Positions 6,154 through 8,291 of a stretch of DNA of 8,291 nucleotides are shown here, piece by piece (the stretch's first letter is position 1; the number at the start of each line of letters is the position of its first letter). This DNA comes from Athalassotoga sp964433875. Lineage in GTDB: Bacteria; Thermotogota; Thermotogae; Mesoaciditogales; Mesoaciditogaceae. Location of the stretch: contig CAYSSO010000048.1 of assembly GCA_964433875.1 (NCBI GenBank), positions 1 through 8,291 on the forward strand, in the 5' to 3' direction. The position numbers and the translations under genes are program-made. A model generated the notes under the pieces. That model did no database searches and was not told the origin of the DNA. It saw only the letters and a list, made by a program, of their open reading frames with translations.

Positions 6154-7662
6154 AAACTTACAATCTTGCCGCTTTACTTGTCGGCGTGCCTTTACTTATG
6201 GCCTTTTCNNNNNNNNNNNNNNNNNNNNNNNNNNNNNNNNNNNNNNNNNNNNNNNNNNNNNNNTGGCTTTGAGTTCTTTTTTGGCCTTTACATATTTTTG
6301 TGGCACATTTATCCCTTTAACGTCATAATGGGAAACTGGGTACCACCATTCGGAGAAAACCTTTACATAGGCCCATTCGCAACTGTCTTGATAATTTTAA
6401 TCTCTTTTGTAGGATTGATGATAAGCATATACAACCTCTGGTCTGCGAATCATGGAGATGTTGTACATTTTGCACTGCTTTTTTTGATGTTTGTCGGTGG
6501 ATCCATCGGATTGATATCCACAGGAGATATATTCAACATCTTCATATTCATGGAAATAACAGGTATCTCTTCTTTTGCACTTACAGCCTATGGGCCCCAA
6601 AGGAGGGCTTTGGGCGGTGCCTTCAAATATCTTGTCGTCAGTTCAATAGGATCGACACTTTACCTTTTTGGCGTCCTTTTGATTTACACGCAACTCGGAA
6701 CTCTTAACATAGCAGAAATTGCCGCAAGAATTTCTCAGACAACCTCAGGCCTTTTGACCTTTGCCGGCATTTTGTTAGTTGCCGGCCTTGCAGTTGAGGC
6801 GGAACTCTTTCCGTTCAACGGGTGGGTTCCGGACACGTATACCGGAGCGGTCAATCCCGTCTCGGCAACTTTAAGCGGCATAGGGTCTGTCGGCGGCGTT
6901 TACGTGCTTTTTAGAATTCTTATGACGGTCTTTGGGAAGGACGGAAACTTCGTCTCGACCTACGGAAATATAGATCTTATGGCTTTGGTGGCCATTTTGG
7001 GATCGGCAACCGTTGTGATAGGGGAGTTATCGGCGCTTGTCCAAAAGAATGTTAAAAAGATGCTTGCTTACTCTTCGATGGCTCAGATGGGCCTTGTCGC
7101 GATAGGCTTTTCGATAGGATCGAAGATGGGATCGTATGCGGGTGCCTTTCAACTTGTAAATCATTCAATAGCCAAAGCCATGATGTTTTTGATACTCGGC
7201 GTAATAGTCTCTTTCGGAATCGGAGAACACATCGAAGACATGAAGGGTTTGTGGTATAAAAGCCCGCTTTTGACAATCACCTTTACCATAGGCGCGTTGA
7301 GTCTGCTTGGTCTTCCCTTATTCGGAGGATTCTGGTCAAAGTTTGCACTCGTCGATGCTTCGATCCAACGCGGCGGATGGTACGATTTCGTGATTGCAAT
7401 CGTACTTTTTGCCTCAGTTGTCGAGGCCTTTTATTACCTCAGAATAGTCGGATACATGTTCACATCAAAATCAACTTCGACCGATAAGATAAGGGTTTCC
7501 ATCTCGCCGGCCGTGCCTATCGTCGCATTTTCCATTTTGATAATCGCAATAGGTGTATTCCCGCAAATAGTCGGTGGCATTTCCTGGAACGCGGCGCACG
7601 AACTGACCGATAAAATGGGCGGATATGTGCTTAACGTCATACCCACCATAGTTGGCCATTGA
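6150..7662 (+). CDS. MrpD/NuoM-like proton-conducting antiporter subunit (MbhH-like); interrupted by an assembly gap
   Basis: This is a large polytopic channel subunit (about 500 aa) related to MrpD, MbhH and NuoL/M/N. The ATG at 6150 overlaps the previous stop (ATGA), follows AAGGAGGAGG, and begins MKTYNLAALLVGVPLLMAFS, a plausible first helix. A 55-N gap (6209-6263) then interrupts it. The body continues after the gap in a different frame, so as assembled the ATG frame hits TGA at 6270-6272. The true gap must be a multiple of 3 if the gene is intact. Landmarks are the TM5 glutamate in FIFMEITGIS (codon 6553-6555), VKKMLAYSSMAQMG in the middle, NHSIAKAMMFL (His at 7162, Lys at 7174), and GLPLFGGFWSKFAL near 7307-7350. 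In place of the usual TM7 lysine, the motif reads AVEAELFPFNGWVPDTY, with Glu at 6796-6798. It is the likely proton- or sodium-translocating subunit. Confidence 0.88.
6209..6263. other. Assembly gap (55 Ns) inside the MrpD-like gene
   Basis: The Ns begin after a TTTTC and end before TGGCTTTGAG. The coding frame before the gap (codons beginning at 6150 plus multiples of 3) and the one after it (codons in step with 7660-7662) differ by one base. The N count is therefore an estimate and not the real length. By frame logic the true length should be a multiple of 3, for instance 54 or 57, if no other error is present. Confidence 0.97.
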
Positions 7663-7669
7663 GAGGTGA
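7663..7669 (+). promoter_or_regulatory. Shine-Dalgarno site fixing the last gene's start at 7674
   Basis: GAGGTGA, just after the previous stop (TGA 7660-7662), lies 4 nt before ATG 7674. An in-frame TTG at 7659 lies upstream of the site and is not a credible start. Confidence 0.78.
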
Positions 7670-7673
7670 TAAT

Positions 7674-8273
7674 ATGAATTCACTTTTGGCACTTTTAATA
7701 GTTCCCTTAATAGGTAGCGCTGCTGCTGCCATACTTCAGAGGTATAGACTTGTCGAAAGGCTCATAATCTTTTTGACCTTTTCCGTGACCTTTCTCTTTC
7801 TTTTTGGCATAAAGGTCGGAGATCTTTTCACATGGCATCTCGATTTTTTAGGCAAAAGTTTGGAGATGGGCCTTCAAATAACGCCTCTGTCGATTTTCAT
7901 GCTTTACATGACGATCGCTTTCGGAATCGTTTTGACATTCTACAACATTTCAGAAAAATCAAAGATGAAAGGTTTCCTGCTTTTGTTAACTTTGATGGCA
8001 AGTAACTGGATCTTCATGTCAACCGATCTTATCAGTTTCTTCTTTGCATGGGAATTGATGGGATGGTCATCTATTTTGATGGTATTCGGAGGCAGACGCG
8101 AAACCGAGTCAAGACATGGCGCACTCTATTACGCGATGATGAGCATCGGTGGATCTTACTCGATGCTTATAGGGATCTTTTTGCTTTCAAATCTCACGGG
8201 CACATTTTCAATTCAGTCAAACGTGTCATACCTTATGTCCATTTTAGGCGTTCATCCATGGTGTGTTCTGTGA
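7674..8273 (+). CDS. Second NuoL/NuoM/MrpD-like antiporter subunit (3' end incomplete or frameshifted)
   Basis: These 199 aa form the N-terminal part of a second proton-conducting channel subunit, comparable in position to H' of Mbx/Mbs-type clusters. Helices lie at about 2-20, 28-46, 70-90, 99-118, 119-138 and 151-171. FFFAWELMGWSSILMV (122-137) contains the TM5 glutamate (Glu127) expected in this superfamily. The following GALYYAMMSIGGSYSMLIG is typical of the next helix. Family members are usually about 480-650 aa, so the TGA at 8271-8273 comes far too early, before the TM7 lysine and TM8 regions. It is 18 nt from the window end; an error near a contig edge is likely, though a true nonsense mutation cannot be excluded. 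The ATG follows GAGGTGA and an 11-nt intergenic gap. The neighbouring channel gene and the same strand place it in the same operon. Confidence 0.82.
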   Translation: MNSLLALLIVPLIGSAAAAILQRYRLVERLIIFLTFSVTFLFLFGIKVGDLFTWHLDFLGKSLEMGLQITPLSIFMLYMTIAFGIVLTFYNISEKSKMKGFLLLLTLMASNWIFMSTDLISFFFAWELMGWSSILMVFGGRRETESRHGALYYAMMSIGGSYSMLIGIFLLSNLTGTFSIQSNVSYLMSILGVHPWCVL

Positions 8274-8291
8274 ATAGTTTCTCTGTTTTTC

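Noticed and set aside
6122..6328. Frames running through the Ns (from 6122, and from a TTG at 6166) as gene starts
   Set aside because: The residues before the Ns in these frames are out-of-frame readings of mrpC or of the ATG 6150 frame; they exist only because N codons do not stop translation.
1..8291. CRISPR array, tRNA/rRNA gene, insertion sequence or attachment-site structure
   Set aside because: No regularly spaced repeats, no cloverleaf-like segments, no transposase reading frame and no flanking direct repeats were seen on either strand.

Overview
The window reads as a fragment of a draft bacterial genome. I infer a member of the Thermotogota, possibly the Mesoaciditoga/Athalassotoga side. 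The hints are a family-5 solute-binding protein of the oligosaccharide type common there, many AGA/AGG and ATA codons, strong Shine-Dalgarno sites, a probable TTG start, and an Mbh/Mbx-like antiporter gene order. There is no rRNA or other phylogenetic marker, so this placement is tentative. All supported genes are on the + strand and packed tightly. There are no tRNAs, rRNAs, insertion sequences or CRISPR arrays that I can see.

Region 1 (1-1623) holds the 3' part of an ABC-transporter solute-binding protein gene, cut by the window edge and closed by a clear intrinsic terminator (1600-1623). Region 2 (1571-1786) is the only intergenic stretch of note. After the terminator it carries a good sigma-70-type promoter (1696-1723), with a small palindrome in its spacer, and an extended Shine-Dalgarno site that overlaps a decoy ATG.

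Region 3 (1787 to the end) looks like one long operon. It starts with a CPA1/NhaP-type cation/proton antiporter, followed by a rubredoxin-less ferritin-like (rubrerythrin-type) protein. The rest is a multi-subunit antiporter module in the order MrpE, MrpF, MrpG, MbhD-like, a fused MbhE+MrpB protein, MrpC, an MrpD/NuoM-like subunit and a second NuoL/NuoM-like subunit that runs to the window edge. Junctions are ATGA overlaps, an 11-nt overlap, or gaps of 1, 2 and 11 nt, so translational coupling is likely.

The module has no single large MrpA. Its C-terminal parts occur as separate MbhD-like and MbhE-like pieces, and two NuoM-type channel subunits sit side by side. This is the arrangement of the membrane arm of energy-converting complexes such as Mbh (hydrogenase) and Mbx/Mbs, rather than of a classical Mrp antiporter. 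The catalytic (hydrogenase or Nuo-like) subunits would be expected downstream but are outside the window. Whether this is a respiratory complex or a stand-alone antiporter therefore cannot be decided here.

Two assembly problems affect interpretation. A run of 55 Ns at 6209-6263 breaks the frame of the MrpD-like gene, and the last gene hits a stop 18 bases before the window ends, well short of its family's usual length. The points most worth following are the ferritin-like gene inside the antiporter operon, the Lys-to-Glu change at the channel motif of the MrpD-like subunit, and the MbhE-MrpB fusion with a long inter-helix loop.
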